Positions 1-8,009 of a stretch of 64,000 nt of DNA are shown piece after piece. The notes under the pieces were generated by a model. That model was given only the letters and a program-made list of their open reading frames with translations, searched no databases and was not told the DNA's origin. Source of the DNA: Helicobacteraceae bacterium. Its GTDB lineage: Bacteria; Campylobacterota; Campylobacteria; Campylobacterales; Sulfurimonadaceae. The stretch covers positions 23,649 through 87,648 of the forward strand of contig WTBY01000003.1 in the NCBI GenBank assembly GCA_013138865.1, read 5' to 3'. A program made the position numbers and the translations under genes. Position 1 is the stretch's first letter; each line of letters opens with the position of its first letter.

Positions 1-556
1 TGATCTTGTCTTTTATATAAAAAACTATTCCACTAGTATATGCAACACCTCCTGCAATCATTAAGTAAAAGCCTATCTCATCTATATTATTTTTAAAACT
101 ATCGAATACTAAAATAATCATCCAACCCATAACTACATAAGCTACTAAAGATAACGCTTCAAAACGTCTAGGGTATTTAAATTTTAGAAATATTCCTACA
201 AAAGCGATCAACCATTCAGTGATGAAGATAGATACTCCTTCAACTCCACCAACACAAAGTAACATAACAGGTGTGTAAGTTCCTGCAATTAAAAAGTATA
301 TAGCACTATGATCAAATTTTTGTAGAAGGTGTTTTAGTTCATTGTGTGCTGAAGCATGATAGAGAGTTGAGCTACCATACATTATGACAAGTGAAACTCC
401 ATATATGGTTGCAGAAAATATGTTTATTAAAGAGTTATCTAAAGATATAGTAAATAAAAAAAGCAGTGCCACTACGCTTAATAATAGCCCTACTCCATGT
501 GTTATAGCGTGCCAAATCTCTTCACTTACTGAAAAATCATTTGCTTTTTTTTTCAT
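1..556 (-). CDS. Hemolysin III (YqfA/TrhA) family membrane protein, C-terminus outside window
   Basis: An ATG at 556 on the complementary strand opens a frame of 185 codons that runs off the window edge; family members are about 210-220 residues, so only the last stretch is missing. Seen directly: HAITHGVG near residue 17, SSTLYHA near 62 and FDHSAIYFLIAGTYTP near 81, the conserved His/Asp motifs of the hemolysin III / PAQR-like family, with several hydrophobic helices. The family comprises inner-membrane proteins of uncertain function (linked to membrane lipid homeostasis; the hemolysin name is historical). It lies 26 bp after the stop of nothing on its own strand: the upstream neighbour is the diguanylate cyclase gene, whose stop is at 583, so it could be a distal operon gene. 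Confidence 0.88.
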   Translation of the reverse strand, partial: MKKKANDFSVSEEIWHAITHGVGLLLSVVALLFLFTISLDNSLINIFSATIYGVSLVIMYGSSTLYHASAHNELKHLLQKFDHSAIYFLIAGTYTPVMLLCVGGVEGVSIFITEWLIAFVGIFLKFKYPRRFEALSLVAYVVMGWMIILVFDSFKNNIDEIGFYLMIAGGVAYTSGIVFYIKDKI

Positions 557-582
557 ATATAATATTTCCTTATTCTGAATTA

Positions 583-1530
583 TTATATCGTACAAATTCT
601 ATTTCTACCACTACCTTTAGCTTTATAAAGTGCTTTGTCTGCTCGTTTTAAAGCTAGTTCAATATTATTTTCTTTTTTAACATCTATTTGAGAAATACCC
701 AAGCTTGCACTAATTTTTAGTTCTTTATTCACTTCAAGTTTTATAACTAGTGCTTCTATATCTTGTCTAATTTTTTCTGCTACAATTGCAGCACCTTCAA
801 CCGAAGTATTTGGTAATAATATTACAAACTCTTCTCCACCATATCTACAAATAATATCACTTTTTCTTTGTTGCTCAATAAGTTTATTTGATAATGTAAC
901 AATTACATCATCACCAACTTGATGACCATAAGTATCATTTACATTTTTAAATTTATCAATGTCCAATATAATTATAGATAGATCTTGTTTCTCTCTTTTT
1001 GACAAGTCCAACATATTTTCTGAAATTTTTGTCAAATATCTTCTATTGTATAATTTTGTAAGTGGGTCTAACAAAGCTAAAAGTTTTAGCTTTTCTTGAG
1101 CTTTTTCTAGCTCTTTAGCTTGTTGTACTAGTTTAACTTGAGTAGTTATAAACTGACCTTGAGCCTCTTTTTGAGTACTAATATCCAAAGCTATTGACAC
1201 TAAAATAGCTCTTCCATCTTCTAGCTTAGTAACTTTATTTTGTATTTGGTACCATTTATTTGTTTTTTCATTAAAATGTTCAGTTTCATATTCATAAATT
1301 TCTTCAGTATTAGAATCAAGTTTATTCTTGATACCACACCAAGAGCATCTTGAACTTTGACCATAAATAGATTCCCAACACTTATTTGCACTCTCATCTA
1401 TCATAAAAAATTTCATTGCATTATTTTTATAAACTACTTCTGAAGATTCTATATCAACAACGCTTATAGCAAAACTAGATGTTTCGTTACAAATTAAATT
1501 TTTTAATTCTAACTCATTTATTTTAATCAT
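583..1530 (-). CDS. PAS-GGDEF diguanylate cyclase (SiaD position)
   Basis: Predicted cytoplasmic enzyme making c-di-GMP from two GTP, 315 aa, no membrane segment. The first ~120 residues look like a PAS domain with C51, C62 and C65 (the CxxC pattern frequent in this PAS type), then a coiled coil at ~120-150, then a GGDEF domain beginning LDPLTKLYNRRYL. The catalytic loop is an intact GGEEF and is preceded five residues earlier by RKSD, which fits the RxxD product-inhibition site. Its ATG overlaps the preceding receiver gene by 8 bp, so the two are probably translationally coupled. As the last gene of a siaABC-like operon it occupies the role of SiaD, whose cyclase activity is controlled by SiaC in Pseudomonas aeruginosa. 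Control by SiaC here, by the receivers, or by both is inference. Confidence 0.9.
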   Translation of the reverse strand: MIKINELELKNLICNETSSFAISVVDIESSEVVYKNNAMKFFMIDESANKCWESIYGQSSRCSWCGIKNKLDSNTEEIYEYETEHFNEKTNKWYQIQNKVTKLEDGRAILVSIALDISTQKEAQGQFITTQVKLVQQAKELEKAQEKLKLLALLDPLTKLYNRRYLTKISENMLDLSKREKQDLSIIILDIDKFKNVNDTYGHQVGDDVIVTLSNKLIEQQRKSDIICRYGGEEFVILLPNTSVEGAAIVAEKIRQDIEALVIKLEVNKELKISASLGISQIDVKKENNIELALKRADKALYKAKGSGRNRICTI

Positions 1531-1921
1531 CTAGTAGATACTCTTCTTCATTCGTAGTATCTTTTTTATATATATTACTAATAGCTTCATTTAAATTAGT
1601 TTCATTCATGGGCTTGAGAATATACCCTTTAGCTCCTGATTGTAGTGCTTTCATAATAATCTCTTCTTGTCCATGAGATGTAGCTACTATAATATTTACC
1701 TTATCGTTAAATTCTCGTATTTTTAAGATTGCTGTTATACCATCCATATCTGGCATAGTAATATCCATAGTGATAATATCAGGCTTTAACTCTGCACACA
1801 TTTTTACAGCAATAGCACCATTTTCAGCTTCGCCTACAACGTTATGACCTAAATTTTCAACATAAGATTTAATATTATTTCTCATCAGTATAGAATCATC
1901 TACAATTAAAATATTTAACAT
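1523..1921 (-). CDS. Single-domain CheY-like response regulator (first of a tandem pair)
   Basis: A 132-residue stand-alone receiver domain. Acidic pocket D8/D9, phospho-acceptor D53 in TMDITMPDMDG, T81 and K103 in ILKP are all present, so it should accept phosphate. There is no output domain, only a short acidic tail ending EEEYLLDD. It is closely similar to the next receiver gene (both have DITMPDMDGITA, TSHGQE and SGAKGYILKP), so the pair looks like a tandem duplication. Placement between a CheA-type kinase and a diguanylate cyclase suggests that it carries phosphate from the former to influence the latter; this is inference. Confidence 0.92.
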   Translation of the reverse strand: MLNILIVDDSILMRNNIKSYVENLGHNVVGEAENGAIAVKMCAELKPDIITMDITMPDMDGITAILKIREFNDKVNIIVATSHGQEEIIMKALQSGAKGYILKPMNETNLNEAISNIYKKDTTNEEEYLLDD

Positions 1922-1924
1922 AAT

Positions 1925-2338
1925 TTAATCTTCCTCATCTAAAAATTCATCCATAGCTCTGTTTTCTAACTCATTGAAAATCTTGCCGATGGCTTCTCTT
2001 AATTTTTCAAGTGATACAGGTTTTAAAATATATCCTTTTGCTCCAGACTTTAGAGCATTCATAACCATTGCTTCTTGACCATGCGATGTAACCATAATGA
2101 CATTCGCATTAGCATCAAACTCTTTAATTTTTTGAACTGCTGTAATTCCATCCATATCAGGCATAGTAATATCCATAGTTACTAAATCTGGTTTATACTT
2201 TTTGTAAGCCTCAATACTTGAGTGTCCATCAACAGCTTCAAATACTATATTATGACCAAGTCCTTCTAAACTTCTTACTAAATTAACTCTCATAATAAGG
2301 GAGTCATCTACAATTAATACGTTTAATTTTCTACTCAT
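1925..2338 (-). CDS. Single-domain CheY-like response regulator (second of a tandem pair)
   Basis: Stand-alone receiver of about 137 residues with the acidic pocket, phospho-acceptor Asp in TMDITMPDMDG, the switch Thr in VTSHGQE and the invariant Lys in ILKP. Two ATG codons are adjacent at 2341 and 2338. An AAGGA ribosome-binding site is only 3 bases before the first and 6 before the second, so the second is preferred. It ends with an acidic tail, as the sister receiver does. It lies directly after the CheA/CheX-like kinase gene (10 bp gap) and 3 bp before its paralogue. The two may divide the labour as output and phosphate sink, as in multi-CheY systems; this is inference. Confidence 0.92.
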   Translation of the reverse strand: MSRKLNVLIVDDSLIMRVNLVRSLEGLGHNIVFEAVDGHSSIEAYKKYKPDLVTMDITMPDMDGITAVQKIKEFDANANVIMVTSHGQEAMVMNALKSGAKGYILKPVSLEKLREAIGKIFNELENRAMDEFLDEED

Positions 2339-2347
2339 CATATTTCC

Positions 2348-4501
2348 TTAAAATTTTCCTACTAAAATTTGCATTTCACCATACTCTGTATCAACTAACA
2401 CATGAGCTATATTTTGATGCAAGTCGTGAGTTATGAGTTCATCATGCTCTACAATACATGGTGTTGTAATCTCTAAAACAGTTTTGTCATAAGGGTTAAA
2501 AAGTGCATTTCCTACTATAATATTTATAACCTCTTTAGAGATACTTTCTCTATATTCTACTACTTCACTATCCTTAATCGGATGCCCTTGATTAAATTCA
2601 TTTAGTAGTTTATCTAATAAAAACTTATCATAACTAATACATACTGATACATCGACAAGTCCACTTATATGTATGTATGCGCAATACTCTTTTATTTGTA
2701 TCTCACCTATCAAAGAGTAAGAAAATTCAGCTTTATTTTGTATATTTATTTTCATATCACTTTGAAGATAGGTTGTTGCCCTATTTACAACAGGTGAGAG
2801 TATATACTCTATAGTAATATTATCTCGATTATTTGAAGCAATATTAATTAAATTACCATAAATAGAAGTTGGTATTTTTAAAATAAATTTACTTCCCTCA
2901 CCAACTACACTTTCTATCTCTATCTCACCGGAAAGTTTTTCAACCTCCGCTTTGAGTGCACCCATACCAATTCCACGACCTGATAGTTCTGTAACACTAT
3001 CATTTGTAGATAAGCTATCTATAAAGATTAGGTCTAATAGCGATGCATTACTCATATTTGATAGTTCAAACTCTGTAAATAAATTTGCTTTTAATGCTTT
3101 GAGTTTCAATTTATCTGTGTCTATACCAGCACCATCATCTGTTATAATTATTTTAAAATTATCTTTATTATTTTCAATGTGACAAGTAATTGAAGCATAT
3201 TCACTTTTCTTCAAAGTTAACCTTGTTTCTAAGTCTTCGACTCCATGATCGATTGCATTTCTAAAAAGATGTATTAAGGATTTTATAAAAGTTTTAAAAT
3301 GGATAGGCGTAAGAATATCTTCTCCACCAACAATTTTAAATTCTACTAATTTTTTCTCTTGTGTAGATGCTATCTCTTGACATAATTTAGGATATATTGA
3401 AAGAGCATGATTAAGTGTTGTTCCCCTAGCTTTATTTATCTCATTAAGTATATCTTCATAAGTATTTATATGTTGATTATCAGCTTGAAGAAGATAAGTT
3501 ATTTTGTCTTCTATATTAAAAATAAATTTATCATCAACCTCTAGTTTATGTTGCTTACCAAAGAATTCTAGTCCTAAGATCTCTTTTATTACATATAGAT
3601 CTTTGTTTAACCATTCATTCATATCTGATTTATCTAAGATATTTAATAAATCTTGATTTGTTATATTTTCATGTGTACTAATTGTTGATAGCTCTGTTTC
3701 TAAATTATGTAGTTCTTTAACACAGTTTTGCATTCGTAGTTGTGCAAAACTACCTTTATAAGTATGTATATCACGGTATAGTTCACTAAGATTTTCCTTA
3801 GCAGTTAAATTTGGGTTTATAAATACTCTTTTATTTTTAGAAAATTTCTCAAAATCATCTTTAAGTTCATAAAATTGAATAGGCTCACTAACAATGATTA
3901 CAATCATTTTTAAGATCTCTTGCTCTTTTTCTATTTTCTTTTCTAATATTTTTTCTTTAGTTACATTAGTAAGTACAATCATATACGTTTTATTATTTAA
4001 AATTTTATAATCTATTTTTATTGCTCTTCTGTTTACGATCACTTCATTTGGTAAGAGAGATAACATCGCATCTTTAATTAGTTCATCTTTTTCATTTACG
4101 ACATTTAAAAGAGCCTCTTTTAAAAACTGTTTTTTTATTTCATCATTTGTATATAAAATATCTGAAATATCTTTACCTTCTAGACCTGAACCAAGTAGTC
4201 TTTCACACTCCTGTGAATACTCGCCATCTATAATAAAATTATCTCCAAAAGATAAAAAACCTTGCTCTGCATTATCTAAAAGAGACCTTACTTTATGTGT
4301 TTTAGCATTTAAGTTTTCACTTATCTCTTTTAGTTCATCTTGTTGTTTATCACTAATTTTAATGATTTTATTTAGCTGTTTATGACTTCTTTTATATGCT
4401 TTAAGTAATTTTGACAACTCTTTACTTGTAAATGACACTTCATCTTTTGAGTTTAAAATATCTTCATACTCTTGTATGAGGATCTCTTCTTTACTTAACA
4501 T
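2348..4501 (-). CDS. CheA-type histidine kinase with PAS, HPt and C-terminal CheX-like domain
   Basis: A 717-residue cytoplasmic hybrid. In order: coiled coil (~1-75), PAS-like domain (~75-190), HPt domain with phospho-His H246 in DIHTYKGSF, a CheA-type ATPase domain (N-box HLFRNAIDHG at 411, DDGAGI at 455, GRGIGM at 508), and a C-terminal ~150 residues. The normal CheA CheW-like P5 domain is absent. Instead the tail holds S653-x3-E657-x2-N660 with P681, close to the [DS]x3Ex2N...P signature of CheC/CheX phosphatases. The enzyme may therefore phosphorylate and dephosphorylate the two downstream receivers. No receptor-coupling domain is seen, so input probably comes through PAS or the Sia switch. 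Kinase assignment is firm; phosphatase activity is inferred. Confidence 0.88.
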   Translation of the reverse strand: MLSKEEILIQEYEDILNSKDEVSFTSKELSKLLKAYKRSHKQLNKIIKISDKQQDELKEISENLNAKTHKVRSLLDNAEQGFLSFGDNFIIDGEYSQECERLLGSGLEGKDISDILYTNDEIKKQFLKEALLNVVNEKDELIKDAMLSLLPNEVIVNRRAIKIDYKILNNKTYMIVLTNVTKEKILEKKIEKEQEILKMIVIIVSEPIQFYELKDDFEKFSKNKRVFINPNLTAKENLSELYRDIHTYKGSFAQLRMQNCVKELHNLETELSTISTHENITNQDLLNILDKSDMNEWLNKDLYVIKEILGLEFFGKQHKLEVDDKFIFNIEDKITYLLQADNQHINTYEDILNEINKARGTTLNHALSIYPKLCQEIASTQEKKLVEFKIVGGEDILTPIHFKTFIKSLIHLFRNAIDHGVEDLETRLTLKKSEYASITCHIENNKDNFKIIITDDGAGIDTDKLKLKALKANLFTEFELSNMSNASLLDLIFIDSLSTNDSVTELSGRGIGMGALKAEVEKLSGEIEIESVVGEGSKFILKIPTSIYGNLINIASNNRDNITIEYILSPVVNRATTYLQSDMKINIQNKAEFSYSLIGEIQIKEYCAYIHISGLVDVSVCISYDKFLLDKLLNEFNQGHPIKDSEVVEYRESISKEVINIIVGNALFNPYDKTVLEITTPCIVEHDELITHDLHQNIAHVLVDTEYGEMQILVGKF

Positions 4502-4508
4502 TTAAAAT

Positions 4509-4889
4509 CTACTTTTCAACTAAATTAAAAGTAAGTGATTCAATATCTTCAGCGAACTCTTCGCCATATTCTAATGATGCTTCATTCTCTTCGTCATATA
4601 TCCAGTTTATTACAATGTTTTTATCATCTTCACAAGCTTCTTCTAATGTGTCAAAAAGATCCATTAAAACTTTTGAACTACTTGAATTAAAGTATATAAG
4701 CTCGATGTTAAATACTACTTCTTCTGTTTCAAGGTTATCTATAAATTCATTGAGCCATTTAAAAACAGACTCGTAAAACTGAGTTGTATTTTCAGGGTAT
4801 GATTCACCAGTAATTGAAAGTACATTTGTTTGTGCATCAAAGTTGATCTCTGGTGATGATTTAGTAGCTGGTATATTTAAATTTTCCAT
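4509..4889 (-). CDS. siaC: SiaC-like partner-switch protein (DUF1987)
   Basis: A 126-residue protein matching the DUF1987/SiaC family: N-terminal beta-rich half, then ELIYFNSSSSKVLMDLFD (residues 63-80), the family's signature phosphosite region, and an acidic C-terminus. In P. aeruginosa the SiaB kinase phosphorylates SiaC on a Thr in this loop, SiaA removes the phosphate, and the dephosphorylated form binds and stimulates the cyclase SiaD. Here the loop has four serines (69-72) and no Thr, so a Ser is the likely acceptor. The gene follows siaB by 12 bp and precedes the CheA-like kinase by 7 bp. Family assignment comes from recognising the motif and the neighbours; no alignment was run. Confidence 0.87.
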   Translation of the reverse strand: MENLNIPATKSSPEINFDAQTNVLSITGESYPENTTQFYESVFKWLNEFIDNLETEEVVFNIELIYFNSSSSKVLMDLFDTLEEACEDDKNIVINWIYDEENEASLEYGEEFAEDIESLTFNLVEK

Positions 4890-4901
4890 TATTTTGTCCT
4901 T

Positions 4902-5438
4902 TTATATGCTTATTTTTATTGTGAAAAATGAGTACTCTGAATCTATAGCTTCAAAAGAGTACTCTATCGGTTTAGTTGATTTTCTTGCCATCTCTATAAA
5001 GCCAATTCCTGCACCTTTAGAGTCATCTTCTTTCGCTGCTTTTCTTTTTTCTTTATAATAAACTTTTAACTCATCTTTGTCCATCGCAACTAATTTACTA
5101 AGGTTAGACTTTAACTTATCTATTTTTGTTGTATGTATTTTATTCCCACCGCTAATAAAGAAGTGATCATCTTTTTTACCTATAACAACAATTCCAAAAC
5201 TGAGCTGTGAATCTTCATGATCTTTTTCAACAGAGTAGTTAATAACATTTTCTACTTGTTCCACAAAAATTGAAAAAACCTTTAGTGCAGCTTGCTTATC
5301 TCCACTTTCACCTTCACCAATTTTAACTCTTATGGCACTTCCTATTCCCTCAATAATCTCATGACTCATAGGACCACTAAAGCTAAAAATAATACCGTCA
5401 TCTTGTAATTTTTGTTTATAATCAAATAGATTAATCAT
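4902..5438 (-). CDS. siaB: SiaB-like protein kinase (DUF6272)
   Basis: 178 residues, cytoplasmic. Seen: an N-terminal FSGPMSHEII segment, a helix VEQVENVINYS that looks like the N-box of GHKL kinases, and GAGIGFIEMARKS near residue 142, typical of SiaB-family proteins. The family are serine/threonine kinases or anti-sigma-like switch kinases that phosphorylate SiaC. The ATG overlaps the siaA stop in an ATGA, and siaC follows directly, giving the siaA-siaB-siaC order of Pseudomonas. Catalysis is inferred from the family; the nucleotide-binding glycines are less obvious than in classical GHKL kinases. Confidence 0.85.
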   Translation of the reverse strand: MINLFDYKQKLQDDGIIFSFSGPMSHEIIEGIGSAIRVKIGEGESGDKQAALKVFSIFVEQVENVINYSVEKDHEDSQLSFGIVVIGKKDDHFFISGGNKIHTTKIDKLKSNLSKLVAMDKDELKVYYKEKRKAAKEDDSKGAGIGFIEMARKSTKPIEYSFEAIDSEYSFFTIKISI

Positions 5439-7123
5439 ACTTCTTCATCCTTTTTTACTTTAAATCCAATAACTGTAATATCATCTCTTCTTGTATTCTC
5501 TTTTTGATAACTAGCTAAATTATCTAAAATTAGTGTTTGTTGTTCAGACATAGGTTTTTGCTGAATATCGTTAAGAAAAGTTTTGAATTTTTTATTTCCA
5601 TAAGGGAAATGTTTATCTCCACCTGTTTGATCAGTTATACCATCAGAGTAGAGATAAAATGACTCAGATGAATCTATATGTATCTCATGGTTAGTATATT
5701 CGTAGTCTGATTTAGATCTACTATAGCCAATACTTTGCTTGTTTGATTTAACTATGTGTTGCTCATTATCTTTAAAATAAAGTAGATCCATTTTAGCTCC
5801 AGCAAATTTCAAGACAGTTCCATTTTTATTTATATAGCACAGACCCATATCTAACCCATCATCTGATAAAGAGTTCTCTACATCTTGGTTAAGTTGTTCT
5901 TTTATAGCTATATTTAACTCGCTCAATAATTTTGCAGGATCCACAAAGTAATCGTTTGAAAGTTTTTTGATCATACTTCCAGCAAGCATTGTCATAAATC
6001 CACCAGGAACACTATGTCCAGTACAGTCAACTACAGCAAATATAATACCTTTATCACTCTCTTCGTAGATATACAGATCTCCTCCAACTTTATCACGAGG
6101 TTGCCATATTACAAATGAGTCACTAAATTTTTTCTCTATTAAAGAGGTGTCTTTTAAAAATGATCTTTGAATTGTAGAAGCATACTCTATAGAGTCTTGT
6201 ACCTCTCTATTGACTTCAGCTAACTCTTGTGTTCTTATCTCTACTTTTTCTTCTAACTCGTTATAAAGAGAATTTAGCTCTTCGTGCAGTCTTGCACTTA
6301 CTGCTATATTTTCATTAAGTGAAGTTGCCATTTGACCAAATTCATCATCAGAATTTATCTCTATCCGTTTTGTAAAATCTTGTTTTCCTTGCAAAAAGAG
6401 GAAAAAACTATCAAGTCCGTGTTGAAGACTTTTAAGAGGTCTATTAACAAAACTCATAAGCAGTATTGACATTACAATTAAAATGGTGATTAAAGCACCT
6501 ATCGCCGTAAAAAGTTTCATACTGTTTGACTCTTCTAATTGTTTATCAACAGTTGCATTGAATTTAGCTATATTCAGTGTAGTATTTTCTTTTAGCTTTT
6601 GTATTTTTTGAATAATAGAAGACTGATCATAGTAAAATGTAATTAAACCAAGTTCTTCAGTAGCCCCATAAGCGTTAGTATTATTTATAGTTTGCTTGAA
6701 TTTTGTAAATTTTTCATACTCTTTTGGTAAGCTATTGCTAAATACTATTTTATTGTTATCTTTAATAGCTAATAGAAAAATTTCTCCAACTTCATTATCC
6801 CATATTTGTATAGCTTTTACACCATCTTTTTTCATATCAAATTCTAAGCTTTTTTTCAAACCATTGGAATCATAATCCATCAAATAAGAAGATGAATTTT
6901 TAGCTATCGTTGTAACTATCTCTTGCATTTGTAGTTGATTTATGGCTAGTCTTGCAGCTTGTCTACTATCAAGAGCTTTCATAGCTGAGTCTAAATTATA
7001 TTTTCGTATATCACTTATAAGTTTATTATCATTTTGAGAGAAAAGATAACCAAAACCTAAAAATATAGCGATAATTAAACTCCCTAAAATTAGTAAAGTT
7101 TTTAAAATAATACTTTTATTCAT
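5435..7123 (-). CDS. siaA: SiaA-like membrane PP2C (SpoIIE-type) phosphatase
   Basis: 562 residues: N-terminal membrane helix (~8-29), a periplasmic sensor of ~170 residues, second membrane helix (~203-226), HAMP segment (~227-280), coiled coil (~280-315) and a PP2C/SpoIIE phosphatase domain. Metal-binding motifs are intact: RDKVGGDLY, VVDCTGHSVPGGFMT, YSDGITDQTGG and TRRDDITVIGF. In the Sia circuit this enzyme dephosphorylates SiaC when its periplasmic part senses a signal, releasing SiaC to act on the cyclase. The ligand is not deducible, but a solute-binding protein gene ends 13 bp upstream. First signalling gene of the operon. Confidence 0.9.
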   Translation of the reverse strand: MNKSIILKTLLILGSLIIAIFLGFGYLFSQNDNKLISDIRKYNLDSAMKALDSRQAARLAINQLQMQEIVTTIAKNSSSYLMDYDSNGLKKSLEFDMKKDGVKAIQIWDNEVGEIFLLAIKDNNKIVFSNSLPKEYEKFTKFKQTINNTNAYGATEELGLITFYYDQSSIIQKIQKLKENTTLNIAKFNATVDKQLEESNSMKLFTAIGALITILIVMSILLMSFVNRPLKSLQHGLDSFFLFLQGKQDFTKRIEINSDDEFGQMATSLNENIAVSARLHEELNSLYNELEEKVEIRTQELAEVNREVQDSIEYASTIQRSFLKDTSLIEKKFSDSFVIWQPRDKVGGDLYIYEESDKGIIFAVVDCTGHSVPGGFMTMLAGSMIKKLSNDYFVDPAKLLSELNIAIKEQLNQDVENSLSDDGLDMGLCYINKNGTVLKFAGAKMDLLYFKDNEQHIVKSNKQSIGYSRSKSDYEYTNHEIHIDSSESFYLYSDGITDQTGGDKHFPYGNKKFKTFLNDIQQKPMSEQQTLILDNLASYQKENTRRDDITVIGFKVKKDEEV

Positions 7124-7136
7124 TTTTCCTCTCTAC

Positions 7137-7871
7137 TTAATATTTACTATGAATTTTATCATAAGTACCATCTTTTTTTATAGCATCTAAAGCACTTTGC
7201 CATTTTTTAATTATTTTATCGTCTGTATTTTTCTTAAATGCAAAGTATTGATAACCTACTTTTAGTGTATAAACTATCTCATATTTATTAACATCAAAAC
7301 CTTCCATTTTAGCATTTGCAAGAGCTACATTTATGTTATATACAAACATATCAATTCTATTTTTTTTCATTTTATTGAAAGATATATTTATAGCATCTTC
7401 ACCTTTTACATACTGAATACTATTTTTACTAACTCCTGCTTCTAGTAAAAGAGTTTCACCAATATCTTTTAATACAGCGCCAATTTTATATTTATTAAAA
7501 TCTGATACTTTTTTTATATTTATCTTTTTACTTTTTAAAGCGATAACCCCTACTGTTGCAGTCGCAATAGGTCCAACCCATTTAAACAAAGGTTCTCTTG
7601 TGCTTGTTTTAGTTGTTGAGAAAACCATAGCGTTATCTATTTTTTGTGCTATTGCGTAAGATTTTGCCCAACTTCTTAATTTGACATCTTTGACACTTTG
7701 AGAAGAGTTCATTTTTTTAAGAACAGCGTCTAATACTTCTATGGATGAGCCTACAAGCTTACCATCTTTATTTTTCATATTGTAAGGTGGGTAATGCTCT
7801 GTATATATTTTTATAACATCATTGGCAAATAAACTTGTATATAAAAGTACTATTAATAAAATTCTTTTCAT
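7137..7871 (-). CDS. Periplasmic solute-binding protein (SBP_bac_3 type), head of the sia-like operon
   Basis: About 244 residues. The start at 7871 is chosen because GGAG lies six bases upstream; an ATG four codons earlier contains that GGAG and has no site of its own. It begins with a signal peptide (MKRILLIVLLYTSLFAND), then IKIYTEHYPPYNMKNKDGKL, the usual opening of family 3 amino-acid-type binding proteins, and ends with DGTYDKI near the C-terminus. There are no ABC permease or ATPase genes next to it. The stop lies 13 bp before siaA, so it probably presents a ligand to the periplasmic domain of the phosphatase rather than to a transporter; this is inference. The ligand is unknown. Confidence 0.85.
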   Translation of the reverse strand: MKRILLIVLLYTSLFANDVIKIYTEHYPPYNMKNKDGKLVGSSIEVLDAVLKKMNSSQSVKDVKLRSWAKSYAIAQKIDNAMVFSTTKTSTREPLFKWVGPIATATVGVIALKSKKINIKKVSDFNKYKIGAVLKDIGETLLLEAGVSKNSIQYVKGEDAINISFNKMKKNRIDMFVYNINVALANAKMEGFDVNKYEIVYTLKVGYQYFAFKKNTDDKIIKKWQSALDAIKKDGTYDKIHSKY

Positions 7872-7898
7872 TTTTAACTCCATAATTACAATTATAGT

Positions 7899-7924
7899 AT
7901 AATGACATAATAAAGTATCATTAT
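7899..7924. promoter_or_regulatory. Dyad in the divergent promoter region, possible operator
   Basis: ATAATGA at 7899 and TCATTAT at 7918 form a 7-bp inverted repeat with a 12-base spacer, midway between the sia-like operon and the divergent OmpR-type regulator gene. The region is very AT-rich, so chance is a real alternative. An autoregulatory site for the neighbouring regulator would fit its position. Confidence 0.3.
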
Positions 7925-8009
7925 AATATCAAATATAAAATACTTTTGCTACCAGTTTGCTACTTTATTAATGTATAACTATCTATATAAAATCACTTAA
8001 CGGGAAATT

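Noticed and set aside
384..578. Plus-strand 64-codon frame at the left end
   Set aside because: It is antisense to the hemolysin III gene, whose motifs are clear on the other strand, and its own product looks like no protein.
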